Part shown: positions 53,592 to 63,341 of the stretch, piece after piece
How positions within the stretch are numbered: position 1 is the first letter of the stretch
How the letters are laid out: every line of letters begins with the position of its first letter
NCBI RefSeq assembly: GCF_001535545.1
Contig: NZ_CP014141.1
Span: forward strand, 1,630,001 to 1,694,000
DNA length: 64,000 bases
Direction: 5' to 3'
Source: Thermus parvatiensis
GTDB lineage: Bacteria > Deinococcota > Deinococci > Deinococcales > Thermaceae
Notes under the pieces: model-generated
Told to the model about the DNA's origin: nothing
Databases searched by the model: none
What the model saw: only the letters and a program-made list of their open reading frames with translations
Translations under genes and position numbers: made by a program

Positions 53592-53597
53592 CATAAT
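53592..53597 (+). promoter_or_regulatory. -10 element CATAAT for vanW-like gene
   Basis: CATAAT ends 5 nt before the ATG at 53603. The gap 53484-53602 after tupC holds nothing else that I can identify. Confidence 0.35.
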
Positions 53598-53602
53598 AGG
53601 GT

Positions 53603-54720
53603 ATGCGCCCCATCGCCCTCCTCTTCCTCCTCGGCCTCGCCTTGGGGCAGAGCGCTCCCCTGGAGGCGGTCCTCGTCCTGCGGGAGAACGTCCTCGAGGA
53701 GGGGCGGCTCGTGGCCTACACCGGAACCCAACGCTACCCCGTGGCCTCGGAAGGAGAGCTTCTCCGCCTCCTGGACCGGCTCGCCCGGCCGCCCCGGCCC
53801 CCCGGTTTATCTACCAGGACGGGCGGTGGCAGGGTGTGGAGAAGAAGGGCCTCGCCTTTGACCGGGAGGAGGCCTTAAAGGCCTTCCGCGAGGCCCGAGC
53901 GCAGGGGAAAAAGCGCTTCCTCCTCCCGGTGCGCTACACGCCCCCTTCCCCAAGCCTTGAGGACCTCTACGCCCTCGGGGTGCGGGAGCACCTGGCCACG
54001 GCGGAGACGGGCTTTTGGGGCTCGAGCCCCGAGCGGGTCCACAACATCCGCCTGGCGGCGAGCCGCTTGGACGGCCTCCTCGTCCCCCCAGGCCCCTTCT
54101 CCTTCAACCGGGCCCTGGGGCCCATTGCCCTCGAGGCCGGGTTCAAGGAGGCCTACGTCATCGTGGGGGACCGGACGGAAATCGGCGTGGGGGGCGGGGT
54201 GTGCCAGGTCTCCACCACCCTCTTCCGGGCCTTCTTCTTCGCCGGCCTCCCCATCCTGGAACGCCACGCCCACAGCTACCAGGTGGCCTACTATAAGCCC
54301 CCCGGGCTGGACGCCGCCGTGATCCAGCCCTACAAGGACCTCAAGGTCCTGAACGACACCCCCGGGGCCCTCTGGATCCAGGCCTCGGTGCAGGAAGGCC
54401 GCCTCCGCTTCCACCTCTTCGGCACCAAGGACCGGGAGGTGGCCTGGGAGGGCCCCTTCATCACGGACCGCAAGCCCCCCCTCCCCCCCCGGGAGATCCC
54501 CGACCCCACCCTTCCCCCGGGGGCGCGCAAGCAGGTGGACTTCGCCGCCGAAGGGGCCAAGGTGGTGGTCCGCCGCCGCGTGCGCTACGGGGACGGGCGC
54601 GTCCGGGAGGACCAGGTGGTGAGCGTCTACCGCCCCTGGGGGGCAGTCTATCTGGTGGGGCCTAGCCCAGCTCCAGAAGCACCGCCCGCTCCACCGGAAG
54701 AAGCCGGTGCGGCTCCGTGA
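53603..54720 (+). CDS. VanW-family secreted protein (one-base frameshift)
   Basis: 372 residues when repaired. The signal peptide RPIALLFLLGLALGQSAPLE points to an exported protein. The break at about 53800 is cured by one C, giving RPPRFIYQDGRWQGVEKKGL. The VanW domain spans about residues 130-270: RVHNIRLAASRLDGLLVPPGPFSFNRALG, IVGDRTEIGVGGGVCQVSTTLFRA and HSYQVAYYKPPGLDAAV. The C-terminal part is beta-rich, G5-like. Named from vancomycin-resistance clusters, VanW has no proven activity; cell-wall association is likely. It overlaps the convergent cupin-like gene by 59 nt. Confidence 0.88.
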
Positions 54721-54925
54721 CCCGGGCCGCCTCCCCGCGGCGCAGGTGCAGGTACCGGCCCTCGGGCAGGTCCACCACGAGCTCCCCCTCCAGGAGGAGG
54801 TAGAAGGCCGGCCCCGGCCGCTCCAGCCCCTCCCTCAAGGTGTAGGCCCTAAGCCCCGGTACCCCCGGGACCTCCACCTGGCCCTCCCGGGCGAGGCGCA
54901 GGAGGTGGAGCTTGAAGCTCGCCAT
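54662..54925 (-). CDS. Small cupin-like protein
   Basis: 87 residues: LHLLRLAREGQVEVPGVPGLRAYTLREGLERPGPAFYLLLEGELVVDLPEGRYLHLRRGEAARVTEPHRLLPVERAVLLEL. The alternation of short strands with a central GELVV turn fits a minimal cupin barrel, though the metal-binding His pair is not clear. The ATG overlaps the topA stop (ATGA), so it is co-translated with topA. Its last 59 nt are antisense to the vanW-like gene. Confidence 0.65.
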   Translation of the reverse strand: MASFKLHLLRLAREGQVEVPGVPGLRAYTLREGLERPGPAFYLLLEGELVVDLPEGRYLHLRRGEAARVTEPHRLLPVERAVLLELG

Positions 54926-57399
54926 CACGCCCGGACCGGCTCCTTCCGGGCCTTGCCCTTGCGCATGCGGAGCTTGAAGAGGGCCCGCCGGGCAAGCCGC
55001 GCCTCCTCCTCGGCCAGGGCCTCCCCCCGGGCCAGGGCCTCCACCGCCCGGCGCTCCTCGGGGGAAAGCCCGGGGAGGAAGGGGACGAGCTCCTCCCAGT
55101 CCTTAGGGGGGGCGAGGGGGGGCTTGCCCTTCCCCCGGGACCGCCCTTTCTTGGCCTCCTTGGGGGCGGGAAGGAGGCTCGGCTCGTGCTCCGGGCAGGC
55201 GGGGTTGAGGCAGAAGGCCTTCTCCCCTTTCTTCACCAGGGGCCAACCGCAGGCGGGGCAGGCCTCCTCCAGGAGGGGGTAGAAGGAGAGAAAGTCGCAA
55301 GCGTTGTTCTCGCACTTGTAGTAGGGCCTGCCCCTCCGGCTCCGCTTTTCCAGAACCCGGCCCCCGCACTTGGGGCAGGTGTGGCCCGTGGGGGTCCCGT
55401 CGTCCCGGGTGTAGTCGCACTCGGGGTAGCCGGAGCAGGCGATGAAAGCGCCGTAGCGGCCCTCCTTCCTGAGGAGGGGGCGGCCGCACTTGGGGCAGGC
55501 CTCCCCGATGGGCTCCGCCTCCCGCCTTTCCAGGGGCTCGGTGTAGGTGCACTCCGGGTAGCCCGTGCACCCCAGGAACTGGCCGTAGCGGCTCACCTTG
55601 AGCTCCAAGGGCCTGCCGCACCGGGGGCAGGTCTTCTTGGGCACCTGGGCGAGCTCCCCCAAAAAGGGTTCATAGAACTCCCAGACCACCTTGGGCCAGG
55701 GAACGCGCCCCTCCTCCACCTCGTCCAGCCGCTCCTCCATCCGGGCGGTGAACTCGTAGGCCACCACCTGGGGGAACCTTTCCCGCAGGTAGGCGGTGAC
55801 CTGGCGGCCCAGGGGGGTGGGGAAAAGGGTCCGCCCTTTTCGGGCCACGTACCCCCGCTTTTCCAGGGTCTCGAGGGTGGGGGCGTAGGTGGAAGGGCGG
55901 CCGATCCCCAGCTCCTCCATGGTCTTCACCAGGCTGGCGTCGGTGTAGCGGGGCGGGGGCTCGGTGAAGCGCCGCTCCTCCTGGACCTCCTCAAGCCGGG
56001 CAGAAACCCCCTCGGGCACCGCGGGGACGGGGGGCTCCTCCTCCTCCTCGGCGTCCCGCCCCCAGGCCCGGAGGTACCCCTCAAAGCGGAGCACCGAGCC
56101 CGAGGCGCGGAAGGCGTAGCGGCCCTCGAGGTCGGCCAGGGTGACCGCCGTCTGCTCGTAGAGGGCGTCCCGCATCTGGCTCGCCAGGAAGCGGCGCCAG
56201 ATGAGCTCGTAGAGGCGGTACTCCTCCTCGGACAGGTAGGGGCGGACGCTTTCCGGGGTCCTTTTGGGGTCGGTGGGGCGGATGGCCTCGTGGGCGTCCT
56301 GGACCCCTTCCCTGCGGTTCTTGTAGGCCCGCGGGGCCTCCGGCAGGTACTCCGGGCCGAAGGCCTTCCCGATCACCTCCCGGGCCGCCGCCACCGCCTC
56401 GGGGGCCACCCGCACCGAGTCCGTGCGCATGTAGGTGATGAGGCCCACGGTCCCCTCCGGCAGGTCCACCCCCTCGTAGAGGCGCTGGGCGATGCGCATG
56501 GTGCGGGCGGCGGTGTAGCCCAAGCGGCTTGAGGCGGCCTGCTGGAGGGTGGAGGTGGTGAAGGGGGGCGGGGGGGCCTTGCGCCGCTCCCGCACCTCCA
56601 CCTGGGCCACCCGGTAGCTCCCCTTCCGCAGGGCCTCGGCCAGGGCATGGGCCTCGGCCTCCGAGGCGAGGTGGAGCCGGCCCTCCTTCTCCCCCTGCCC
56701 CGTCCAGAGGCGCTTCCCCTCCACCTCGTGGAGCACGGCCACCAGGGGAGCCTCCCCGCCCTCCACGGCGAAGACGCCCCGGAGGACCCAGTACTCCTCG
56801 GGCCGGAAGGCCTCAATGGCCTCCTCCCGCTCCACCACGAGCCTCAAGGCCACGCTCTGCACCCGGCCGGCCGAGAGGGCCCGCTTGCGGAACTCCAGGG
56901 AGAGGAGGGGGGAGAGGTTGTACCCGAGGAGGCGGTCCAGGACGCGCCGGGCCTGCTGGGCGTCCACCAGGTTCTGGTCAATGGGCCGCGGGGCCTCCAC
57001 CGCCTGGCGGACCACCCTGGGGGTGATCTCGTGGAACTCCACCCGGAGGGGCTCCTTGGGGTCCCGCCCCAGGAGGCGGGCCACGTGCCAGCCGATGGCC
57101 TCCCCCTCCCGGTCGGGGTCGGTGGCGATGAGCAGGCGCTTGCCCTTCGCCGCCCGCTTCAGCTCCTCCACCACGGGCTTCTTGTCCTTCTTCACCTCGT
57201 AGGTGGGGGCGAAGTCCCGCTCCACGTCCACCCCCAGGCTCCGCTCGGGGAGGTCCACCACGTGCCCTAGGCTCGCCCGGACCTCGTAGCCCGGCCCCAG
57301 CATCTTTTGGATGCTCCGGGCCTTGGCCGGGGACTCCACCACCACCAGGGTCTCCGCGCCGGTGGGCTGGCTCGCGCGGCGCTTGGCGCTCTTGGGCAT
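54925..57399 (-). CDS. topA: DNA topoisomerase I
   Basis: 824 residues, type IA topoisomerase that relaxes negative supercoils. The TOPRIM domain has ETLVVVESPAKARSIQKML and LLIATDPDREGEAIGWHVA. The catalytic Tyr is in GTVGLITYMRTDSVRV, and later GRPSTYAPTLETLEKRGYV is typical. The C-terminal 250 residues hold four tetracysteine zinc modules (CPRCGRPLELK...C..C; CPKCGRPLLRK; CPKCGGRVLEK; CPACGWPLVKK), followed by a basic tail. The start ATG is at 57399. Confidence 0.96.
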   Translation of the reverse strand: MPKSAKRRASQPTGAETLVVVESPAKARSIQKMLGPGYEVRASLGHVVDLPERSLGVDVERDFAPTYEVKKDKKPVVEELKRAAKGKRLLIATDPDREGEAIGWHVARLLGRDPKEPLRVEFHEITPRVVRQAVEAPRPIDQNLVDAQQARRVLDRLLGYNLSPLLSLEFRKRALSAGRVQSVALRLVVEREEAIEAFRPEEYWVLRGVFAVEGGEAPLVAVLHEVEGKRLWTGQGEKEGRLHLASEAEAHALAEALRKGSYRVAQVEVRERRKAPPPPFTTSTLQQAASSRLGYTAARTMRIAQRLYEGVDLPEGTVGLITYMRTDSVRVAPEAVAAAREVIGKAFGPEYLPEAPRAYKNRREGVQDAHEAIRPTDPKRTPESVRPYLSEEEYRLYELIWRRFLASQMRDALYEQTAVTLADLEGRYAFRASGSVLRFEGYLRAWGRDAEEEEEPPVPAVPEGVSARLEEVQEERRFTEPPPRYTDASLVKTMEELGIGRPSTYAPTLETLEKRGYVARKGRTLFPTPLGRQVTAYLRERFPQVVAYEFTARMEERLDEVEEGRVPWPKVVWEFYEPFLGELAQVPKKTCPRCGRPLELKVSRYGQFLGCTGYPECTYTEPLERREAEPIGEACPKCGRPLLRKEGRYGAFIACSGYPECDYTRDDGTPTGHTCPKCGGRVLEKRSRRGRPYYKCENNACDFLSFYPLLEEACPACGWPLVKKGEKAFCLNPACPEHEPSLLPAPKEAKKGRSRGKGKPPLAPPKDWEELVPFLPGLSPEERRAVEALARGEALAEEEARLARRALFKLRMRKGKARKEPVRA

Positions 57400-57496
57400 C
57401 GCCCCCTATTTAGGGGCCTCCTCCCGCGGCTTGTCAACCCCACGGGCCCTCGAGGTCTTGTGGTAGTCTGGAGGCTACGGGCAACATTCCAGGCCA

Positions 57497-57516
57497 AAGT
57501 GTGGACCCCGACACTT
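57497..57516 (+). promoter_or_regulatory. Inverted repeat upstream of the ribonucleotide reductase gene
   Basis: AAGTGT (57497-57502) and ACACTT (57511-57516) flank an 8-nt spacer, about 70-90 nt before the start codon. It could be a repressor site; it does not look like a standard NrdR box to me. The rest of 57400-57583 shows no clear -35/-10 pair and no riboswitch I recognise. Confidence 0.35.
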
Positions 57517-57583
57517 GCGCCCAAACCCAACCGGTAGTAGCCTTCCGGATGGGTGCCCCAAGATATGGGGTTAAGGTGGAGGT

Positions 57584-60500
57584 ATGGATATGAGGGACGG
57601 GTATTTCTTTGACGAGCACGCGCAGGCCATCGCCAGGCGCCAGTACCTCCAGCCCGGGGACGGGGACATCCTGGGCATGTTCCGCCGCGTGGCCCGGGAG
57701 ATCGCCAAGGTGGAGCGGGAGGAGGAGCGCTCCCAGTGGGAGGAGCGCTTCTTCCGCCTCATGGCGGAGAAGCGCTTCTCCCCCGGGGGGCGGATCCTCG
57801 CCGGGGCGGGCACCGTCCACGGCAACCTCCTCAACTGCTTCGTCCAGGGCGCCACGGAAAACCCCCCCGAGAGCTTCGCGGGCATCATGGAGGTGGCCAA
57901 GAAGCTCGCCCTGGTCACCAAGGTGGGCGGGGGCAACGGGGTGAACCTGGACCCCTACCGCTCCAAAGGGAAGAGGGCACGGCGGGCCGTGGAGGGCGTG
58001 GCCTACCTCTCGGCGGAACACCCCGACGTGGAGGACTTCATCCGGGGCCTGATGCGCCCGCCCATCAACCCCGACGGGGCCAAGGAGGAGATCTCCCTCA
58101 AGAACTTCGCCCGGGTGGTCTACGGCGCCCTCTCCCCTGAGCTTAAGGCCCTGGCGGAGCGCTACGGGGTGCGTACGGTCAAGGAGCCTCCGGAAGGGCG
58201 CATCCTCGTTCCCGACGACATGGGGGGGATCATTGACGCCGCCCGGGAGGCCGCGGACCTGGCGCGCAAAGGCCAGAAGCCCCACGTGGACTTCTCCCTC
58301 CTCCGCCCCGAAGGCGCCCCCATCCGGGGAAGCGGCGGGACGAGCTCGGGGCCGGTGAGCTTCCTCTTTGAGATCTTTGACAACTTCCTGGAGTGGGTGG
58401 CCTGGGGGCCGAGGAGGCGGGCCCCGTGGCCACCCTGCGCTACGTCTACGCCCCCGTGCTCCGGGTGGTCAGGCAGGGAGGGTGCCTCCATCCCGACACC
58501 CTGGTCCACACCGACCGGGGCACCTTGCGCCTCCGGGAGCTGGTGGACCCCTTCCGGCGGGGCTGGCAACCCCACACTTTAAGCGTGGCCACCGATGAGG
58601 GCTGGCGGCCGAGCCCCGAAGGCTACAACAACGGCGTGGCGCCCACCCTCCGGGTGGTGCTGGAAAACGGCCTCGAGGTCCAAGGAACCCTCAACCACAA
58701 GCTCAAGGTCCTTCGGGAGGACGGAACGCGGGAATGGGTGGAACTCCAAGACCTCAGGCCCGGAGACTGGGTGATCTGGGTGCTGGACGAGCACACGGGA
58801 ACCCCGGTCCAGCTTGCCCCTCTGGACGAACCCCTCCACCCCAACACCACCCCCATCCGCACCCCGGAGGTGCTCACCGAGGACCTGGCCTTCCTCCTAG
58901 GGTTCTTCTTCGGAGAGGGCTTCGTGAGTGGGGACCGGATCGGCTTCTCCGTCCACGAGGAGGAGCCCATGCGGGAAGAAGCCAAGCGCCTCTTCCGGGA
59001 GCTCTTTGGGCTGGAGCTCCGGGAGGAACGAAAGCCCGGCGACCGGAGCGTCACCCTGGTGGTCCGGAGCCGTCCCCTGGTCACCTGGCTCAGGAAGAAC
59101 GGCCTTCTCAAGGGAAAGGCCCGGGAGCTGGAGGTCCCCAGGGCCATCCGCCAAAGCCCCCGCCCTGTCCTCGCCGCCTTCCTCCGGGGCCTCTTTGAGG
59201 CCGACGGCACCATTACCGCAGGCTACCCCATGCTGACCACCGCCTCCAAACGCCTGGCCCAGGACGTGATGGTCCTCCTGGGGGGGCTTGGCATCCCCTC
59301 CAAGCTCCTCCGCTATAACCCCCTGCCGGGGCGCTTCTCCAAGGCCGAGCACTACCGGGTCCGGGTGGTAACCGCCAAGGGCCTGGAGCGCTACTTGGAG
59401 AGGATCGGGGTACCCAAGGGCTCCCGCCTAGAGGCCCTTCACGGGATCAAGCCCGACATCCGCCGGGAGTCCAGCTGGCCCCTGCCCCATGCCGAGGGGT
59501 TGCTGAAACCCCTCCTGACGGTGACGGAAAAGGGCAGGAAGGGCTACGCCTCCCCCTATACCCCCTTGCGGAAAGACCTCCTCCGGTACCTCCGGGGCGA
59601 GCGCCAGCTCACCGCCACGGGGTACGCCATGGTCCTGGAAAAGGCCCAGGACCTGGGCTTGGAAGCCGACCCCTTCCCCTTCAACGAGTACTATGTGCGG
59701 GTGGCTTCCGTGGAGCCGGGGGGCGAGATCCTCACCCTAGACCTTTCCGTGGAGGGCAACCACACTTACCTGGCCAACGGCCTGGTAAGCCACAACACCC
59801 GCCGCGGGGCCGGGATGGCCACCCTCTCCATAGAACACCCCGACCTCCTGGACTTCCTCACCGCCAAGGACCTGGACCGGGAGAAGGCGGAGGGCGACAT
59901 CTCCACCTTCAACATCTCCGTCCTAGCCACCGACCGCTTCCTGGAGGCGGTGGAAAAGGACGAGCTCTGGCCCGTGACCCCCATTGAGGTCCCCGGGAAG
60001 TACTACCCCTATCCCGTAGAGGGCCCCTACACGGGCAAGCTTCCTCCCCTCCCCGAGCGGGAGGACGGGGCCAAGGCCATCCCCCTCTACGGGGGGAAGG
60101 TCCCCGCCCGGTGGCTCTGGCACGAGATCGCCTGGCACGCCTGGGCCACGGGGGAGCCGGGGCTCATCTTCGTGGACCGGGTGAACGCGCTCTCGGCCCT
60201 CAAGGGGCTCGGGGAGCGTTATTGGATCCGTTCCACTAACCCCTGTGGTGAGATCCCGCTCACCGTGGGCGAGCCCTGCGACCTCGGGGCCATGAACCTC
60301 GCCGCCTACGTGAAGGACGGGGAGTTCCAGATGGAGGAGTTCCGCCGGGACGTCCGCACCGCCATCCGCTTCCTGGACAACGTCCTGGACGTGAACAAGT
60401 TCGCCCTCCCCGACAACGAAATGGCGGCGAAGAGGCTCAGGAGGCTCGGCCTCGGCCTCATGGGCCTCGCCGATGCCCTCATCAAGATGGGCCTCCCCTA

Positions 60501-61761
60501 CGACTCCGAGGAGGCGAGGGAGAAGGTCTACGAGATCGTCTCCGCCATGCGGGAGGAGGCCATCAAAGCCTCCGAGGCCCTCGCCGAGGAACGGGGCCCC
60601 TTCCCCCTCTACGAGGAGCACAGGGAGTACTTCCAGAGCCTCGGGATCCGCCCGCGGCGCAACGTGGCCCTCCTCACCGTGGCCCCCACGGGGACCACGA
60701 GCATGCTCATGGGGGTCTCCTCGGGGATTGAGCCCGTCTTCAGCCCCTTCGTCTGGCGCAGGATCGGCGGGGAGTACAAGCCCCTCCTCCACCCCCTCTT
60801 CGTGGAGCTCATGGAGGCCTACCCGCCCGCGCCCGGTTTCGCGAAGGAGGGGAAGTGGGACTGGGAGAAGATCGTGGAGGAGATCCAGAAGGACGGCCAC
60901 GGCTCCGTGCGAAACCTTCCCTTCGTCCCCGAGGCGATCCGGCGGGTCTTCCTCTCTGCCCACGATGTCCACCCCTTGGACCACGTGCGGATGCAGGGGG
61001 TGGTCCAGCGGGCCTTTGACGCCGAGGGGTACGCCGCCAACTCCATCTCCAAGACCATCAACCTTCCCAACCACGCCACGGTGGAGGATGTGGAAGCCGC
61101 TTACACCGAGGCTTACCGCACAGGGTGCAAAGGGATCACCGTCTACCGGGACGGCTCCCGGGAGTTCCAGGTCCTCACGGTGAAGAAGGAGGAGAAGGCG
61201 GAGAAGAAGCCGGAGGAGGCAAAGCCCCAAGAGGCCAAGGCCCCCGAACCCGGCAAGCCCGTCTACGAACGGCCCGGCCGCCTCATGGGCTTCACCGACA
61301 TGGTCAAACTCTTCGCCCCCGACGGGTCCAAGCGGAGCTTCCTCGTCACGGTGAACACCCTGGAGGGCCGGCCCATTGAGGTCATCCTCACCTCGGGCAA
61401 GGCCGGGGACGAGGCGAACGCCGATAGTGAAGCCTTAGGCCGGGTGGTCTCCATCGCCCTCCAGTACGGGGTGCCCCCGGAGGCCATTGTCCGGACGCTT
61501 CGGGGCATCAACGGAGGGCTTTACGGCACCTACCAGGGCAGGCTGGTCTCCAGCAAGGCGGACCTCATCGCCGTGGCCCTGGAGACCGTCCCCCAGATGG
61601 CCTCAGGGGCCCCGGAGGACCTCTCCTCCGCCCCCGTCCTCTCGGGCGGCGGGATCGCCCTGGCCGGGGCCGCCCCCTGCCCCTCCTGCGGGGAGAAGGC
61701 CCTGGTGCGGGAGGAGGGGTGCTGGAAGTGCCAGGCCTGCGGTTACGCCAAGTGCGGCTGA
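57584..61761 (+). CDS. nrdJ: Adenosylcobalamin-dependent ribonucleotide reductase, intein-containing (one-base frameshift)
   Basis: About 1392 residues encoded, 954 after intein removal. Class II enzyme, making deoxyribonucleotides with vitamin B12. Extein motifs: RFSPGGRILAGAGT, NLLNCFVQGATENPPES, KVGGGNGVNLDPYRS, STNPCGEIPL, EPCDLGAMNLAAYV, SISKTINLPNHATVEDV, and a C-terminal zinc/redox end CPSCGEKALVREEGCWKCQACGYAKCG. The break at about 58407 is cured by one base in the G/C run, giving GAEEAGPVATLRYVYAPVLR. ATG 57590 fits the GGAGGT ribosome site better than 57584 (two residues shorter). Confidence 0.94.
58483..59796 (+). other. Intein with LAGLIDADG homing endonuclease domain in nrdJ
   Basis: 438 codons from Cys1 (CLHPDTLVHTDRG) to the terminal His-Asn (NGLVSHN), followed by Thr as +1 residue. 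Block B is VQGTLNHKLKV with the conserved Thr and His. The endonuclease motifs are FLLGFFFGEGFVSGD and FLRGLFEADGTI; the second keeps its acidic residue in EADG and the first has GEG, also acidic. Block F is EILTLDLSVEGNHTYLANG. Excision joins VVRQGG to TRRGAGMA, the conserved active-site neighbourhood. The reading frame is open throughout. Confidence 0.93.
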
Positions 61762-61856
61762 GCCAATCCCCGGACGCCCGGGGGAGGGCCTAGGCCGAAT
61801 GCCCCCAGGGTGGCGACGCAAAAAGCGCTCGGGCCGGGTCCAAAGGCCCGGCCCCT

Positions 61857-61862
61857 TATACT
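61857..61862 (+). promoter_or_regulatory. -10 element TATACT for trpF
   Basis: TATACT lies 6 nt before the GTG at 61869. It directly follows a GGGCCGGG/CCCGGCCC stem (about 61831-61854) that may end the nrdJ transcript. Confidence 0.5.
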
Positions 61863-61868
61863 GGCCCT

Positions 61869-62479
61869 GTGCGGGTCAAGATCTGCGGCATCACCCGCCT
61901 TCAGGACGCCCTCCTCGCCGAGGCCCTGGGGGCCTTCGCCTTGGGCTTCGTCTTCGCACCGGGCTCCCGCCGCAGGATCGCCCCGGAAGCCGCCCGGGCT
62001 ATCTCCCAGGCCCTGGGCCCGTTCGTGGTGCGGGTAGGGGTCTTCCGCGACCAGCCGCCCGAGGAGGTGCTCCGCCTTATGGAGGAGGCCCGGCTCCAGG
62101 TGGCCCAGCTCCACGGGGAGGAGCCCCCGAGTGGGCGGAGGCCGTGGGGCGCTTCTACCCCGTGATCAAGGCCTTCCCCCTCGAGGGCCCCGCGCGGCCC
62201 GAGTGGGCGGACTACCCCGCCCAGGCCCTCCTCCTAGACGGGAAGCGCCCGGGGAGCGGGGAGGCCTACCCCCGGGCCTGGGCCAAGCCCCTCCTCGCCA
62301 CGGGAAGGCGGGTCATCCTGGCGGGGGGGATTGCCCCGGAGAACCTGGAGGAGGTCCTCGCCCTCAGGCCCTACGCCCTGGACCTGGCGAGCGGGGTGGA
62401 GGAGGCCCCCGGGGTGAAGAGCGCGGAGAAGCTGCGGGCCCTCTTCGCCCGCCTCGCCTCCCTTAGGATGGAAGGGTGA
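61869..62479 (+). CDS. trpF: Phosphoribosylanthranilate isomerase (one-base frameshift)
   Basis: 203 residues when repaired. A TIM-barrel enzyme of tryptophan synthesis. The catalytic Cys is in [13 protein letters not shown] and the general acid Asp in [15 protein letters not shown]; the phosphate-binding loops are [18 protein letters not shown] and [15 protein letters not shown]. The break at about 62125 is cured by one C, giving [24 protein letters not shown]. The GTG start has a -10 6 nt upstream. The stop overlaps the GTG of the next gene by 4 nt. Confidence 0.93.
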
Positions 62480-63270
62480 TCGGAAGGCGCCACCCCTACT
62501 ACCCGTACCTGGAGGCGGCCCTGGAGGCGGCGAGCCTCGCCCGGGGCATCCACCTCTACTACCTGGAAAGGGGCTTCACCGAGGGGACCAAGTCCGGCCC
62601 CACCGACCTGGTGACCCAGGCGGACCGGGAGGCGGAGGAGGCGGTGAAGGGCCTCCTCCTTTCCCGCTTCCCCGAGGCGGGGTTTTTAGGGGAGGAAGGG
62701 GGGAGCGAGGGCGGGAAGGCCCTCCGCTTCATCGTGGACCCGCTGGACGGGACGGTGAACTACGCCCATGGCTTTCCCTTCTTCGCCGTATCCATCGCCC
62801 TCGAGGCCGAGGGCGCCATCCAGATGGGCGTGGTGATGGACACCGCCCGGGGGGAGGTCTTCTACGCCCTGAGGGGGGAAGGGGCCTACCTCAACGGCCG
62901 CCCCATCCGGGTCACGGGGCGGGAGAGCCTCGTGGGGAGCCTCCTCGCCACGGGCTTCCCCTACGACGTGGCCAAGGACCCGGAAAACCTCACCTACTTT
63001 GAACGGGCCCTGCGCAAGGGCCTGCTCGTCCGCAGGCCCGGGGCGGCGGCCCTGGACCTGGCCTACGTGGCCGCGGGGCGGCTTGAGGGCTTCTGGGAAG
63101 TAAAGCTGAACCCCTGGGACGTGGCGGCGGGATGGCTCCTCGTGGAGGAGGCGGGAGGAAGGGTGACGGACCTCGAGGGGAACCCCTACCGCCTGGGCAG
63201 CCGCTACATCCTCGCCACCAACGGGCGGGTCCACGAGGCCCTGCGCCGGACCCTCCTGGGCCTGGACTGA
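62476..63270 (+). CDS. suhB: Inositol-1-monophosphatase family protein
   Basis: 264 residues, Mg-dependent lithium-sensitive phosphatase fold. The metal site appears as FLGEEGG (Glu), FIVDPLDGTVNYAHGFPFFAVSIAL (Asp-Pro-Leu-Asp-Gly-Thr) and LNPWDVAAGWLLVEEAGGRVTDLEG (Asp). It hydrolyses inositol phosphate or related sugar phosphates; in thermophiles it can also supply inositol for di-inositol-phosphate solutes or dephosphorylate fructose bisphosphate. It is coupled to trpF by a GTGA overlap. Confidence 0.92.
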   Translation: MIGRRHPYYPYLEAALEAASLARGIHLYYLERGFTEGTKSGPTDLVTQADREAEEAVKGLLLSRFPEAGFLGEEGGSEGGKALRFIVDPLDGTVNYAHGFPFFAVSIALEAEGAIQMGVVMDTARGEVFYALRGEGAYLNGRPIRVTGRESLVGSLLATGFPYDVAKDPENLTYFERALRKGLLVRRPGAAALDLAYVAAGRLEGFWEVKLNPWDVAAGWLLVEEAGGRVTDLEGNPYRLGSRYILATNGRVHEALRRTLLGLD

Positions 63271-63341
63271 GGGCCCGCGCCTTAGGCGGGGTGCCTAGGA
63301 CCTCCCCTCGGTCCGGCAGGGCGAAGCAAGCCCAAGGGGGA

